Shown here: one piece after another, positions 7,482-16,560 of the stretch
How the letters are laid out: every line of letters begins with the position of its first letter
Numbering within the stretch: the stretch's first letter is position 1
Source of the DNA: Thermanaerovibrio acidaminovorans DSM 6589
GTDB lineage: Bacteria > Synergistota > Synergistia > Synergistales > Synergistaceae
Length of the DNA stretch: 64,000 bases
Assembly: GCF_000024905.1 (NCBI RefSeq)
Contig: NC_013522.1
Location: forward strand, 806,001 to 870,000
Direction: 5' to 3'
Translations under genes and position numbers: made by a program
Notes under the pieces: generated by a model
What the model saw: the letters and a program-made list of their open reading frames with translations, nothing else
The model's database searches: none
What the model was told of the DNA's origin: nothing

Positions 7482-8547
7482 TCCCGGGGCCATAGTCCTG
7501 TCCATAGACCCCAGGGATGAGGCCTCCATTGAGGAGGTAGAGGCCCTTCTCTCCAACCTGGGGTATCGCAGGTTAAAGAGGATGGTTCAGCGGAGGATGA
7601 GGCCCGATCCGGCCAGCTTCGTGGGAGCCGGGTTCTGTGAGGCCGTCCGGGAGGAGGTCCGGTGCGGGGGTTATGAGCTGGTGGTTGTGGATGGGAACCT
7701 GTCCCCCACCCAGAGACGGAGCCTGGGGGAGGCCCTCAAGGTGGAGGTTTGGGACAGGCCCTACTTGATAATGAGGATATTCGAGGCCCGGGCTGTCACC
7801 GCGGAGGCTAAGCTTCAGGTTCAGCTGGCGTCGCTCCGGCACGAGATCCCTTACCTCAAGGGTTTGGGGCTTCAGATGTCCCGGGCGGGGGGCGGGATAG
7901 GTACCCGGGGACCTGGGGAGACCGAGTTCGAGAGGCATCGCAGGAAGCTGGAGCGCAGGGCCCGTTCCATAGAGGATAAGCTGGAGCAACTCAGGAGAAG
8001 GAGGTCCTCCCTCAGGCAACATCGCCGCCGGAGGGCCCTCAAGACCGTCTCCCTGGTGGGTTACACCAACAGCGGCAAGACCACCCTCCTTTCCCGCCTG
8101 TCGGGCGATAGAGGTGTGGTGGGGAAGGACGAGCTATTCGCCACGCTGGACCCCTTGGTGAGGGGGGTTACCCTCCCTGACGGCAAGGTGGTGTTGTTCT
8201 CCGACACGGTGGGGTTCATCCGGAGGTTGCCGGTGGAGCTGGTGGCGGCCTTCAGGGCCACGCTGGAGGAGGTTGCCTTCGCGGACCTGGTGGCGGTGGT
8301 GATCGACGGGGCCTCTAAGGAGCGATGGGAGCACCTTAAGGTCATAGGAGATGTGTTGGATCAGATAGGCGCCGGTGAGATACCCCGGGCCATCCTCCTT
8401 AACAAGGAGGACCTTTGGGGTTCGTCCGACGAGGCCTTTGAGATACTGTCGGAGATGAGGGGCACCGGCCTTCCGGTCTTTCCGGTCAGCGGCATCACCG
8501 GCCAGGGGCTTGACTCCTTTCTGGGGTGGCTTCAGGGCAGCCTCTGA
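7474..8547 (+). CDS. hflX: GTPase HflX
   Basis: This 357-residue ribosome-associated GTPase has the N-terminal HflX domain (FVGAGF, then the glycine-rich MSRAGGGIGTRGPGETEFE block), a coiled segment rich in arginine and a G domain with GYTNSGKTTLL, DTVGFI and NKED. HflX splits stalled or stressed ribosomes in other bacteria. It overlaps plsC by eight bases. It is a little shorter than E. coli HflX (426) but complete for the short form. The gene is single here, without hfq or hflKC. Confidence 0.94.
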   Translation: MTDPGAIVLSIDPRDEASIEEVEALLSNLGYRRLKRMVQRRMRPDPASFVGAGFCEAVREEVRCGGYELVVVDGNLSPTQRRSLGEALKVEVWDRPYLIMRIFEARAVTAEAKLQVQLASLRHEIPYLKGLGLQMSRAGGGIGTRGPGETEFERHRRKLERRARSIEDKLEQLRRRRSSLRQHRRRRALKTVSLVGYTNSGKTTLLSRLSGDRGVVGKDELFATLDPLVRGVTLPDGKVVLFSDTVGFIRRLPVELVAAFRATLEEVAFADLVAVVIDGASKERWEHLKVIGDVLDQIGAGEIPRAILLNKEDLWGSSDEAFEILSEMRGTGLPVFPVSGITGQGLDSFLGWLQGSL

Positions 8548-8601
8548 TGCCCGGCTTTTGGGACGCCACAACAAGGTGACTTATGTCAGGGGGTTGGACG
8601 G

Positions 8602-9477
8602 ATGTTTAGCATGACCGGCTACGGCCGTGGGCGGGTGGAGGGCCAGTGGGGCAGGCTCTCCCTGGAGATCAGTAGCGTAAACCATCGTTACCAGGAGATA
8701 AGCGTGAGGCTTCCCCGGGACATGTCCCGCTGGGAGCCCTGGTTCCATCTGAAGTTGAGGCCCCTGTTCAACCGGGGCAAGGTAACCTGCCGGGTTGAGG
8801 CCAACTGGGGGCCCTCCTCCGGGGCGGGGCACCTCAACCTGGAGCTCATGTCCTCCATCTACGGGGAGGTAAAGCGGCTCTCCTCCCAGTTGGGGGCCCC
8901 CTTGGGTCCCGTGACGGATCTCCTTCAGGTGCCGGGGGTCATGGAGAGCCCCATGGGCTTCATGGACGAAGGGGAGGCGGAGGGTATCCTGGAGGGCCTC
9001 CTGCGGATGGCGGTGGAGGATTGGAACCGGATGAGACAGGCGGAGGGGGAGTACCTATGGGGGGAGATCCTCCGCAGGCTGGGCTCATTCCGCAGTTGCG
9101 TTGACCGGATATCTCGTGTCTGGGGGGACAGGATGGAGATGGCCTTCCGCCAGGCTCGGGAGAGGGTGGAGGAGATGCTGGCTGGCCTTGGAGCCTCCCT
9201 GGACGAGTCCCGATGGGCCCAGGAGCTGGTGATAATGGCTGACCGGTGGGACGTCAGCGAGGAGCTGTCCCGGTTGGGTTCCCATGTGGAGCAGTTCCTG
9301 GCGGTTAGGGACCTGAAGGGGCCGGTGGGCAAGCGGTTGGACTTCATCGTGCAGGAGATGAACCGGGAGGTCAACACCTTGGGTTCTAAAGTTAACGATC
9401 CGGAGATTCGGAGCCTGGTGGTGGACGCCAAGTCCGCCCTGGAGGCCGTCAGGGAGCAGATCCAGAACTTGGAGTGA
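8602..9477 (+). CDS. yicC: YicC family endoribonuclease-like protein
   Basis: This 291-residue protein has the YicC N-terminal signature SMTGYGRG and the C-terminal DUF1732 block [22 protein letters not shown]. coli YicC is reported as an RNase; the role here is inferred from the family. It starts the conserved cluster yicC-remA-gmk-rpoZ-coaBC-priA found in Bacillus. Its stop overlaps the next start. ATG 8602 follows CAGGGGG with suitable spacing. Confidence 0.93.
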   Translation: MFSMTGYGRGRVEGQWGRLSLEISSVNHRYQEISVRLPRDMSRWEPWFHLKLRPLFNRGKVTCRVEANWGPSSGAGHLNLELMSSIYGEVKRLSSQLGAPLGPVTDLLQVPGVMESPMGFMDEGEAEGILEGLLRMAVEDWNRMRQAEGEYLWGEILRRLGSFRSCVDRISRVWGDRMEMAFRQARERVEEMLAGLGASLDESRWAQELVIMADRWDVSEELSRLGSHVEQFLAVRDLKGPVGKRLDFIVQEMNREVNTLGSKVNDPEIRSLVVDAKSALEAVREQIQNLE

Positions 9478-9740
9478 TGGACATGAAGATGGTTCACGTG
9501 GGCTTCGGGAACATGGTGGCCGCTGGCAGGATAATAGCTATAATAAGCCCCGCGTCGGCCCCCATAAAGAGGCTCAAGGACGAGGCGGCCCGGGATGGCA
9601 GGCTGGTTGACGCCACCCAGGGGAGGAAGACCAGGGCCATCATGGTGATGGACAGCGGACACGTGATCCTGTCCGCCCTGCAGCCGGAAACCTTAGCTAA
9701 CAGATTCGAAGGCGAGGAAGGGTCTGGGGAAGATGGGTAA
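9477..9740 (+). CDS. remA: RemA/DUF370 family DNA-binding regulator
   Basis: This 87-residue protein closely resembles Bacillus Rem[20 protein letters not shown], then [22 protein letters not shown] and [16 protein letters not shown]. RemA activates biofilm-matrix genes in Bacillus by binding DNA as ring oligomers. Here the organism is probably not a matrix-forming bacillus, so the target is unknown. ATG 9477 gives the Bacillus-like N-terminal length; GTG 9474 and ATG 9483 are alternatives. It overlaps yicC by one base and gmk by eight. Confidence 0.93.
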   Translation: MDMKMVHVGFGNMVAAGRIIAIISPASAPIKRLKDEAARDGRLVDATQGRKTRAIMVMDSGHVILSALQPETLANRFEGEEGSGEDG

Positions 9741-10338
9741 CGATAAGATAGGCAACTACAGGAGGGGGACCCTGTTTGTCATATCGGGTCCCAGCGGAGC
9801 GGGCAAGGGGACGTTGCGGCGGGTCCTCTTCGAACGGGTGCCGGGGCTCTTCTACTCGGTCTCCTACACCACCAGGTCGCCCCGCCCGGGGGAGACCGAT
9901 GGGGTTGATTATCGCTTCGTCTCCGAGGAGGAGTTCAAACGGATGATCGAAGAGGGGGCCTTCCTGGAATGGGCCTTTGTCCACGGCAAGTACTACGGCA
10001 CCAACCTTAAGGACATAGAGGCCAAGCTCAGCGAGGGGTACGATGTGGTCCTGGAGATAGACGTTCAGGGGGCCCAGCAGGTTACCCGAAAGGTCCCTGG
10101 GGCGGTGACCATATTTGTGGAGCCCCCGTCGGTGGAGGAGCTTGAGCATCGCCTCCACGGCCGGGGCACCGAGGGGGAGGACGAGCTATCCCTTCGCTTG
10201 AGGAACGCCATGGACGAGCTATCCCACGCGGGGGAGTACCAGTACAGGATAGTCAACGACCGGGTGGAGGACGCGGCCGAAACCCTGGTTAAGATAATAG
10301 AGCAGACCAGGAGATCAAGGGGAGGTATGTCTAAGTGA
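9733..10338 (+). CDS. gmk: Guanylate kinase
   Basis: This 201-residue enzyme phosphorylates GMP to GDP. It has the P-loop [12 protein letters not shown], the GMP-binding [16 protein letters not shown] block and [10 protein letters not shown]. The length is standard. It overlaps remA at its 5' end and the rpoZ GTG start at its stop. The cluster order remA-gmk-rpoZ is strongly conserved. Confidence 0.97.
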   Translation: MGNDKIGNYRRGTLFVISGPSGAGKGTLRRVLFERVPGLFYSVSYTTRSPRPGETDGVDYRFVSEEEFKRMIEEGAFLEWAFVHGKYYGTNLKDIEAKLSEGYDVVLEIDVQGAQQVTRKVPGAVTIFVEPPSVEELEHRLHGRGTEGEDELSLRLRNAMDELSHAGEYQYRIVNDRVEDAAETLVKIIEQTRRSRGGMSK

Positions 10339-10553
10339 TATTCTGCGACATCGACAGGATATGCAGGGAGAGGAACATCCCCAACAAGTACGTTCTAGCC
10401 CTGGTGGTGGCCGCCAGGGCCAGGCAACTGAGCGAGAGGAAGGGTAGGCTGGAGGACGAGAAGTACATATCTAGGGCCATAGATGAGATAAGCCGGGGGG
10501 ACGTGCTGGTCTCCTGCCCCATGGACGCTCATAGTGCCCCCAGGAGGGAGTGA
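10335..10553 (+). CDS. rpoZ: DNA-directed RNA polymerase omega subunit
   Basis: This 72-residue subunit has the omega pattern NKYVLALVVAARARQL followed by an acidic helix with a conserved AIDEIS. Omega helps fold the beta-prime subunit. The GTG start overlaps the gmk stop (GTGA), with GGAGG 11 bases upstream. The position between gmk and coaBC is the usual one. Confidence 0.92.
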   Translation: MIFCDIDRICRERNIPNKYVLALVVAARARQLSERKGRLEDEKYISRAIDEISRGDVLVSCPMDAHSAPRRE

Positions 10554-10558
10554 GCCCC

Positions 10559-11770
10559 GTGACCTCCTGGAAGAGGGGAAGGAAGGTGCTGCTCGGCATA
10601 TCCGGGGGCATCTCGGCCTACAAGGCCATCGATTTCATCCGTCACCTGGTGAAGGCGGACTGCCAGGTGGAGGTGATCCTAACCGAGGGGGCCCAGGCGT
10701 TCGTAAGTCCCTTGGTTATCTCCACCCTGACCGGGAGGCGTTGTTGGCTGGAGGAGGACTTCCTGTCCCATGATAGGGGGTATGAGATCCCCCACATAGG
10801 GCTCACCGATTGGGCGGATGTGATGGTGGTGGCCCCGTGCACCGCCAACGTGCTGGCCATGGGGGCCGCTGGTCTCTCGGGTACCCTGCTGGGGGCGGCC
10901 CTGCTCGCCGCCCGGTGCCCGGTGGTCCTCTTCCCCGCCATGAACGTGAAGATGTGGGAGCACCCGGCCACCCAGGAGAACGTCCGTAGGTGTTCCCAGT
11001 GGGGTTACCAGGTGGTCCCCCCCGAGGAGGGGGCCCTGGCCTGCGGCTACGATGGCAAGGGCCGGTTGCCCTCTGTGGAGGCCCTGATGGAGTACACCTG
11101 GCGGGCCCTGTGCCCCAAGCGGGACATGGAGGGCAGGTCGTTCCTAATAACCGCGGGACCCACATGGGAGTTCCTTGATCCGGTCAGGTTCATAAGCAAT
11201 CCCAGCACCGGCAAGATGGGGGTGGAGCTGGCCCGGGCGGCGTGGTACCGGGGGGGGGATGTGACCCTGGTCTGCGGCCCCGGCGTGAAACCCGACGTCC
11301 CCGGTGCCCGGGTGGAGAACGTGGTCTCCGCGGAGGACATGCTCGAAAAGTGTCTTGAGTTCAGGGACTCGGACGTGATAATCAAGGCGGCGGCGGTGGG
11401 GGATTACAGGGCCTCCACCGTACAGGGTTCCAAGATCAAGCGGGAGGGCATGAGTACCCTGGCGCTTGAGCTGGTCAGCAACCCGGACATAGCCGCCCGC
11501 TTGGGCCAACTCCGGAGAGACGGCCAGGTGCTGGTTGGGTTCGCTGCCGAGACGGATAACCTGATCGACAACGCGTTGAGCAAGATGAGGTCCAAGGGGT
11601 TGGACGCCATAGTGGCCAACGATGTAACCCGCCAGGGCTGTGGCTTCGGATCTGACACCAACCAGGTCTCCATGGTGGATCGCCGGGGCCGGAGGATGGA
11701 TTTCCAGGGCACCAAGGAGGAGGTGGCCCACTTCGTTCTGGATGTTGTGACCGAGCTCCTGGAGGAGTGA
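10559..11770 (+). CDS. coaBC: Bifunctional phosphopantothenoylcysteine decarboxylase/phosphopantothenate--cysteine ligase
   Basis: This 403-residue protein performs two steps of coenzyme A synthesis. The N-terminal CoaC flavoprotein half has GISGGISAYKA, the PMNVKMWEHPATQ active-site segment and the catalytic ACGYDGKGRLP block. The C-terminal CoaB half has TAGPTWEFLDPVRFISNPSTGKMG and KAAAVGDYR. I chose GTG 10559, which is 11 bases from AGGAGG; GTG 10550 overlaps that site. It follows rpoZ and overlaps priA. Confidence 0.95.
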   Translation: MTSWKRGRKVLLGISGGISAYKAIDFIRHLVKADCQVEVILTEGAQAFVSPLVISTLTGRRCWLEEDFLSHDRGYEIPHIGLTDWADVMVVAPCTANVLAMGAAGLSGTLLGAALLAARCPVVLFPAMNVKMWEHPATQENVRRCSQWGYQVVPPEEGALACGYDGKGRLPSVEALMEYTWRALCPKRDMEGRSFLITAGPTWEFLDPVRFISNPSTGKMGVELARAAWYRGGDVTLVCGPGVKPDVPGARVENVVSAEDMLEKCLEFRDSDVIIKAAAVGDYRASTVQGSKIKREGMSTLALELVSNPDIAARLGQLRRDGQVLVGFAAETDNLIDNALSKMRSKGLDAIVANDVTRQGCGFGSDTNQVSMVDRRGRRMDFQGTKEEVAHFVLDVVTELLEE

Positions 11771-13578
11771 TGGGCCTGTCGGATCGTCAAATAGGGGTGC
11801 TCTTCCCGGGGCCTTGGAGGAGGCCCCTTTCCTATACCTGCCGGGTGGATGTGCCGGTGGGATCCGTGGTCCTGGCCCCCCTCGGTAGGACCTCCAGACC
11901 CAGGCTAGGGTTGGTGATGGAATCCGAAGGGGACCATCCCGGTCCGGTTAAAGAGGTTTGGAGGGTGGTGGGTGATGGGCCTTCGATTCCCATGGACCTG
12001 ATGCACCTCATTGGCTGGGCCTGGCGTTGGCTGGGGGTTCCCATGGGGAGGACCCTTGATCTGGTTTTGCCCCGCTGGCTTTTCAAGGGGGAGGAGAGGC
12101 TGATGTCCCCGCCGGAGTGCACCTTTGATGCGGACCGGGGGCCTCGGATGGATCACGCCCTTGCCCCCTGCGACGCGGATAGGTTCATGGAGGGGGTCCA
12201 TAGGTGTCTTGCGGTCCCGGGCTGTAAGGGGGTGTTGGCCCTCCTGCCGGAGAGGACCATGGTGAGACCCCGGCTGGAGGACGCCCTGTCTGCGGGGTTC
12301 AAGGCCCTTGAGTGGCCCAGGACCCCCGCCGGCCAGCGGCGAGCCTATTCCAGGCTCCTCTCCGGGGAGGTGGATTTGGTGGTGGGTTGCCATGGGGCGG
12401 CCTTCGTTCCCCTGCCTCCCGGATGGACGGTTTACATGGACGACGAGTCCTCCGAGTCCTGGAGGCCCGTGTCGTATCCCACCTTCTCCATCAGGGCCCT
12501 GGTGGTGGAGCGGTGCCGGGTCGGGGGGCTCCACTTGGTCCTCGGTTCTAGGTTCCCCTCCTCCAGGGTTTACCTTAGGGTCAAGGGGGCGGCGGAGGGT
12601 AGTGTAGGGGCCATTGAGCGGGTTTCCCAGGTTAGGCTTCAGGGGGGGAGCGACGGATCACCACCGGGTTACGTTACGGCCCCCCTGATCAGACGGACCA
12701 GACAGGTGATGGCCAAGGGGGCCTCGGCCATTTGGATCCTGGACAGGAAGGGGTATGTGGGGGCCATAACCTGCTCCGATTGTGGGGCGGAGTTTAGGTG
12801 CGGTAGGTGTGGCTCCCCCATGAGATCCGATCTGATCTCCTCCCAGATGGCGTGTCCCGCCTGCGGTTTTCGTGCTAAAATCCTGGACCGTTGTCCCCGT
12901 TGCGGCGGAGCCTTCTTCCAGGTTGGTCGGGTGGGGCTTCAGGCGGTATTCCAGGAGGCCCAGGGGGTATTGAAGGGCGCTAGGGTGAGGTTGGTGGAGG
13001 GTCCCCTTTCGGACCCGGAGCTCAGGGACTTGGTGGGGCTGTCTAGGGAGGGCCCCCTGCTGGTTGTGGGCACCAGGGCGGTGTTGCCCCTCTGCGACCT
13101 GATGGAGGTTCGCATGATGGCCTGGCTCGATGTGGATGGGGAGGCCGCCTCCGTGGCTGGTTACGACGGGGACGCCCGGGCCATGGGGCTGGTGTACGAG
13201 TCCCTCTGGCGAGGTGTGGATCCTCAGCCCAGGTGGTTGATGCTCCAGACCAGGTCTCCGAACTCGGGCTGGAGACGGTATGCGGGTCAGGGGTGGCGCA
13301 GGTTTTGGGAGGTCGAGATGGCGGAGAGGGCCCGGATGGGTTTACCCCCCTTCGGTTGCATGGTCAGGATCGGCGCCTCCCAGGAGCAAATGGGGGAGCT
13401 TAGGTCCGTTTTGGAGTCCCTGGAGGAGAGGGGTATCATCTCCGGGGTCGTGGAGGAGGACGGGGGCGCGCTGGTACACCTATCTGAGAGGTCCAGGGTC
13501 CGGGACCTGATAGACGTCATAGGGGCCAACGGGCATCCCACCGGGGAGTTTCCCCGGGTGGTGGTCTTCAGCGATTGA
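11767..13578 (+). CDS. priA: PriA-like primosomal protein lacking helicase motifs
   Basis: This 603-residue protein is in the usual PriA locus after coaBC and keeps the N-terminal 3'-DNA-binding part and the zinc module (CSDC, CGRC, CPAC and CPRC, about residues 337-378). The helicase core is degenerate: I find no Walker A (GSGKT) in the expected region before GVLALLPERTM, the DEEH box reads MDDESS, and motif III GSATPS reads GSRFPS. It is also shorter than typical PriA (over 700). It could still bind forks and load the primosome without unwinding, as proposed for actinobacterial PriA. Function is inferred. Confidence 0.85.
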   Translation: MMGLSDRQIGVLFPGPWRRPLSYTCRVDVPVGSVVLAPLGRTSRPRLGLVMESEGDHPGPVKEVWRVVGDGPSIPMDLMHLIGWAWRWLGVPMGRTLDLVLPRWLFKGEERLMSPPECTFDADRGPRMDHALAPCDADRFMEGVHRCLAVPGCKGVLALLPERTMVRPRLEDALSAGFKALEWPRTPAGQRRAYSRLLSGEVDLVVGCHGAAFVPLPPGWTVYMDDESSESWRPVSYPTFSIRALVVERCRVGGLHLVLGSRFPSSRVYLRVKGAAEGSVGAIERVSQVRLQGGSDGSPPGYVTAPLIRRTRQVMAKGASAIWILDRKGYVGAITCSDCGAEFRCGRCGSPMRSDLISSQMACPACGFRAKILDRCPRCGGAFFQVGRVGLQAVFQEAQGVLKGARVRLVEGPLSDPELRDLVGLSREGPLLVVGTRAVLPLCDLMEVRMMAWLDVDGEAASVAGYDGDARAMGLVYESLWRGVDPQPRWLMLQTRSPNSGWRRYAGQGWRRFWEVEMAERARMGLPPFGCMVRIGASQEQMGELRSVLESLEERGIISGVVEEDGGALVHLSERSRVRDLIDVIGANGHPTGEFPRVVVFSD

Positions 13579-13615
13579 GAAAAGACACTATTCCTAATAT
13601 CAAGGGGGTGATTAC

Positions 13616-14947
13616 ATGTCCGTGGTTGCCATAGTGGGTCGTCCCAACGTGGGCAAGTCCTCCCTCTTCAACCGCTTGATCGGGAGGAAGCTGGCGATAG
13701 TGGAGGACATACCGGGGGTCACCCGGGACAGGTTGTATGCGGAGACCGAGTGGGACGGCAAGCGGTTCTATCTGGTTGACACCGGTGGCATAGAGTCCGC
13801 CTCACCCCATCCATTTCAGGATGTCATAGCCAGGCAGGTTCAGATGGCCCTTAAGGAGTGCGACGTGGTCATCTTCCTTCTGGACGGGAAGGAGGGGGTG
13901 ACCGCCGGAGATGAGGCCATAGCCGAGATGCTGAGGCGCTCCTCGAAGCCGGTGATCGTGGCCATGAACAAGATCGACAACCCGAAGCGGGAGGACAACG
14001 TGTTGGATGCCTACTCCCTTGGGTTTCATACCGTCATGGGGATAAGCGTTGAACACGGCATAGGCATAGGGGACCTTCTGGACTCGGTGGTGTCCGCCCT
14101 GCCGGATGAGGGGGAACCGGATGGGACCGATGACGGGGTTATAAAGTTATCAGTGGTGGGCCGTCCCAACGTGGGCAAATCCTCCCTCTTCAACCGGCTC
14201 ATAGGCCAGGAGAGGGCGGTGGTCAGCCCGATCCCGGGCACCACCAGGGACACGGTGGACGTGGACGTCCGCCTTGGGGATGTGGACGTCCGGCTGATGG
14301 ATACCGCTGGCATGAGGAGAAAGAGCCGGGTGGACGATCCGCTGGAGTACTATTCGGTGGTGAGGACCCTGAAGGCCATAGACAGGTCCGACGTGTCCCT
14401 GGTCCTCATGGACGCCACGGAGCTGCTCACCGAGCAGGACAAGAGGTTGATGCTACACGTGGAGGAGCGGGGCAAGGGGTTGATCATAGGGGTCAACAAG
14501 TGGGACCTGCTACCGCCCCGGGAGGACCTGGGGGACGTGATCAGGGACCAGATAAGGGATCAGATGCCCACCCTTTCGTACGCCCCGCTGATCTTCCTGT
14601 CTGCCAAGACCGGGAGGGGGGTTCACCGGTTGCCCCCGCTGGTGTCCAGGGTTTACGAGAACCGGCGCCGACGCCTTAAGACGTCGGACCTTAACCGTCT
14701 GCTCAGGGACACCCTGGAGTTCGAGAGGATGCCCGGGGACGGCAAGGGCAGGTATCTAAAGGTGTACTACGCCACCCAGGCGGACACGGTACCCCCCACC
14801 TTCATCTTCTTCGTTAACGACAGGGATCTGGCGGATCGGTCCTTCACCAGGAGGCTTGAGAAGCACATCAGGGCCCTGGGCGACTTCGAGGGGTCCCCGG
14901 TCAGGATCTGGTTCAGGAACAGGGATTCGTCGGATCAGGGGCGGTGA
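13616..14947 (+). CDS. der: Ribosome biogenesis GTPase Der (EngA)
   Basis: This 443-residue protein has two tandem G domains, each beginning VGRPNVGKSSLFNRL (near residues 7 and 181), with DTGGIE and DTAGM switch motifs and NKID and NKWD specificity motifs. A C-terminal KH-like domain follows from about residue 350. Der assists assembly of the 50S subunit. CAAGGGGGTG lies just upstream of ATG 13616. It starts a separate unit 37 bases after priA. Confidence 0.98.
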   Translation: MSVVAIVGRPNVGKSSLFNRLIGRKLAIVEDIPGVTRDRLYAETEWDGKRFYLVDTGGIESASPHPFQDVIARQVQMALKECDVVIFLLDGKEGVTAGDEAIAEMLRRSSKPVIVAMNKIDNPKREDNVLDAYSLGFHTVMGISVEHGIGIGDLLDSVVSALPDEGEPDGTDDGVIKLSVVGRPNVGKSSLFNRLIGQERAVVSPIPGTTRDTVDVDVRLGDVDVRLMDTAGMRRKSRVDDPLEYYSVVRTLKAIDRSDVSLVLMDATELLTEQDKRLMLHVEERGKGLIIGVNKWDLLPPREDLGDVIRDQIRDQMPTLSYAPLIFLSAKTGRGVHRLPPLVSRVYENRRRRLKTSDLNRLLRDTLEFERMPGDGKGRYLKVYYATQADTVPPTFIFFVNDRDLADRSFTRRLEKHIRALGDFEGSPVRIWFRNRDSSDQGR

Positions 14948-15039
14948 GTCCCTCTGCCCTTGACCAGTGGGGCATGGGACCATCATAATTGACCGAGGCT
15001 TGTTCCCCCAGGGGAATTTCATTTCGGAGGTGAACGGTT

Positions 15040-15321
15040 TTGACTAAGGCAGATCTTGTTAACGAGCTGGTAAAGAGCGTGGAGGACATCAGCAAGAAGA
15101 AGGCGTCGGAGGCTGTGGACGCCATCTTCAACATCATCCAGGAGGCGCTGGTCAAGGGCGACAAGGTGCAGCTGGTGGGCTTCGGCACCTTCGAGGTTCA
15201 GGAGAGGGCCGCCAGGCAGGGCAGGAACCCCCAGGATCCCACCAAGACCATAGAGATACCTGCCAAGAAGGCTCCGGTCTTCCGGGCCGGCAAGTCCCTC
15301 AAGGACGCGGTCAACCGCTAG
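15040..15321 (+). CDS. hup: HU family DNA-binding protein
   Basis: This 93-residue nucleoid protein has the HU pattern: an N-terminal helical dimerisation region, GFGTFEVQERAARQGRNPQDP with the beta-arm proline, and a C-terminal FRAGKSLKDAVN. The TTG start follows GGAGGTG by eight bases. HU bends and compacts DNA as a dimer. A convergent hairpin at 15354-15383 separates it from rsmA. IHF is unlikely because of the Firmicutes-like sequence. Confidence 0.96.
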   Translation: MTKADLVNELVKSVEDISKKKASEAVDAIFNIIQEALVKGDKVQLVGFGTFEVQERAARQGRNPQDPTKTIEIPAKKAPVFRAGKSLKDAVNR

Positions 15322-15353
15322 ACGGTGGCTGGGCGCTCGTAGTGGGAACGTAG

Positions 15354-15383
15354 CGAGGGGAGTCCCTAGGGGGGCTCCCCTCG
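15354..15383. terminator. Convergent terminator hairpin between HU gene and rsmA
   Basis: CGAGGGGAG (15354-15362) pairs perfectly with CTCCCCTCG (15375-15383) around a 12-base loop. It lies between convergent genes; no strong T run is seen on either side. Confidence 0.6.
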
Positions 15384-15405
15384 ACTGCTCATGCGATTTC
15401 GGTTG

Positions 15406-16209
15406 TCACCATTCGTACCCTCGGGCAAGGGTTAGCCACTGATCCAAGGTGAGCTCCTCCGCCCGGGCGTTGGCCATCAAGCCTAGGGCCTCGATGCGGC
15501 GCTCCCCCTCCTCCCTGGGTATGCCCGCTGCCTGCCAGTTGTTCAGCAGGTTCTTTCGCCTCTGGGAGAAGGAGGCCTTCAGCATCCTCCTCCATCTCGG
15601 ATCGGTTGGCAGTTCCCTGTTTTTGTCGATGTCGATCCGGATCACCGAGGAGTTGACCTTGGGTATGGGTCTGAAAGCCCCGGGGGGGACGCTAATGGCC
15701 TTGGATACCCATCCCATGGCCTCTAGGGTTACGCCCAGGGGGGATCTGTCCTTGCCCTTGGCCCCCTGGAGCATCCTCATTGCCGCCTCCCTCTGCACCA
15801 TAAGCACCATCCGGACCAGCCCCAGTGGAGCCAGCTCCTCCAGGAGCTTCCAAACGATGGGGGTTGTGATGTGATATGGCAGGTTGGCCACCACTTTGGT
15901 GGGATGAAAGGGTATGTCCCTTGAGAGGTCCAGTCTAAGGGCGTCCCCCCAGATCAGGGAAAGCCGTGGATCCTGCTGGGCTATGGGGCTTAAGAACTCC
16001 TCCAGCCGCCGGTCCAGTTCCACCGCTACCAGGGCCTTGCACGGGGTGGCTAGGATCTGGCGGGTCAAGACCCCCTTACCGGGGCCTATCTCCAGGACGA
16101 TGTCCTGGGGGGATATCTGGGCGGCATCCACGATCCTCTCCGCGATGCCCCGGTTTATGAGGAAGTTCTGACCTATGTCTGTGTTGTGGACGAACCTCTC
16201 GGAAGGCAA
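15406..16209 (-). CDS. rsmA: 16S rRNA (adenine1518-N6/adenine1519-N6)-dimethyltransferase
   Basis: This 267-residue enzyme (KsgA) dimethylates two adenosines near the 3' end of 16S rRNA using SAM. It has the GQNFLINRG start block, the SAM motif EIGPGKGVLT and the NLPYHITTPI catalytic motif. I placed the start at TTG 16209, which has GGGAGGGG six bases upstream and gives the family length. A much longer open frame extends upstream, but it runs across a tRNA gene and the glutaredoxin gene. Confidence 0.95.
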   Translation of the reverse strand: MPSERFVHNTDIGQNFLINRGIAERIVDAAQISPQDIVLEIGPGKGVLTRQILATPCKALVAVELDRRLEEFLSPIAQQDPRLSLIWGDALRLDLSRDIPFHPTKVVANLPYHITTPIVWKLLEELAPLGLVRMVLMVQREAAMRMLQGAKGKDRSPLGVTLEAMGWVSKAISVPPGAFRPIPKVNSSVIRIDIDKNRELPTDPRWRRMLKASFSQRRKNLLNNWQAAGIPREEGERRIEALGLMANARAEELTLDQWLTLARGYEW

Positions 16210-16251
16210 GCTAGACCCCTCCCACGGCCTCGTCAGCCGTACATAAATAAT

Positions 16252-16277
16252 AAAGGCGGGGAAGGATCCCCGCCTTT
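16252..16277 (-). terminator. Terminator after tRNA-Pro(GGG)
   Basis: AAAGGCGGGG (16252-16261) and CCCCGCCTTT (16268-16277) form a 10-bp hairpin with a six-base loop. On the minus strand it is followed by a T-rich stretch, so it should end tRNA transcription before rsmA. Confidence 0.75.
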
Positions 16278-16283
16278 CAATCC

Positions 16284-16361
16284 TGGTCGGGATGAGAGGA
16301 TTCGAACCTCCGACCACCTGCACCCCATGCAGGTGCGCTAGCCAGGCTGCGCTACATCCCG
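16284..16361 (-). tRNA. tRNA-Pro (anticodon GGG)
   Basis: The 78-nt minus-strand sequence folds with acceptor CGGGATG/CATCCCG, D stem GCGC/GCGC, anticodon stem CCTGC/GCAGG around loop ATGGGGT, T loop TTCGAAT, and an encoded CCA. The anticodon is GGG, and the C1-G72 first pair with A73 is typical of proline tRNAs. Confidence 0.95.
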
Positions 16362-16464
16362 AAAGCAAGTGTATTCTATACCTGTTCCCCCAGCAGGTCA
16401 AGACCGGGGATTGAGAGGTATAAGAGGCGAAAATTTTTGCTTCCGTGAGGTCCTGGCCCGGGGG

Positions 16465-16509
16465 TTGACTTGGGACCGTTTGGTGGTAGCATATACCCCA
16501 TAAGGGTAT
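16465..16509 (+). promoter_or_regulatory. Promoter and palindromic operator before the glutaredoxin gene
   Basis: TTGACT (16465-16470) and TAGCAT (16487-16492) are spaced by 16 bases. Directly after the -10 box is a perfect palindrome, ATACCC (16493-16498), CATAA, GGGTAT (16504-16509), covering the expected start of transcription. This pattern resembles CsoR-family operators (ATACCCC...GGGTAT). The sequence is seen directly; the regulator family is an inference. Confidence 0.6.
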
Positions 16510-16560
16510 GTTATGCCGCTTTAGAATAGCTGGCACAACGAACGGATGGAGGCGATGATG

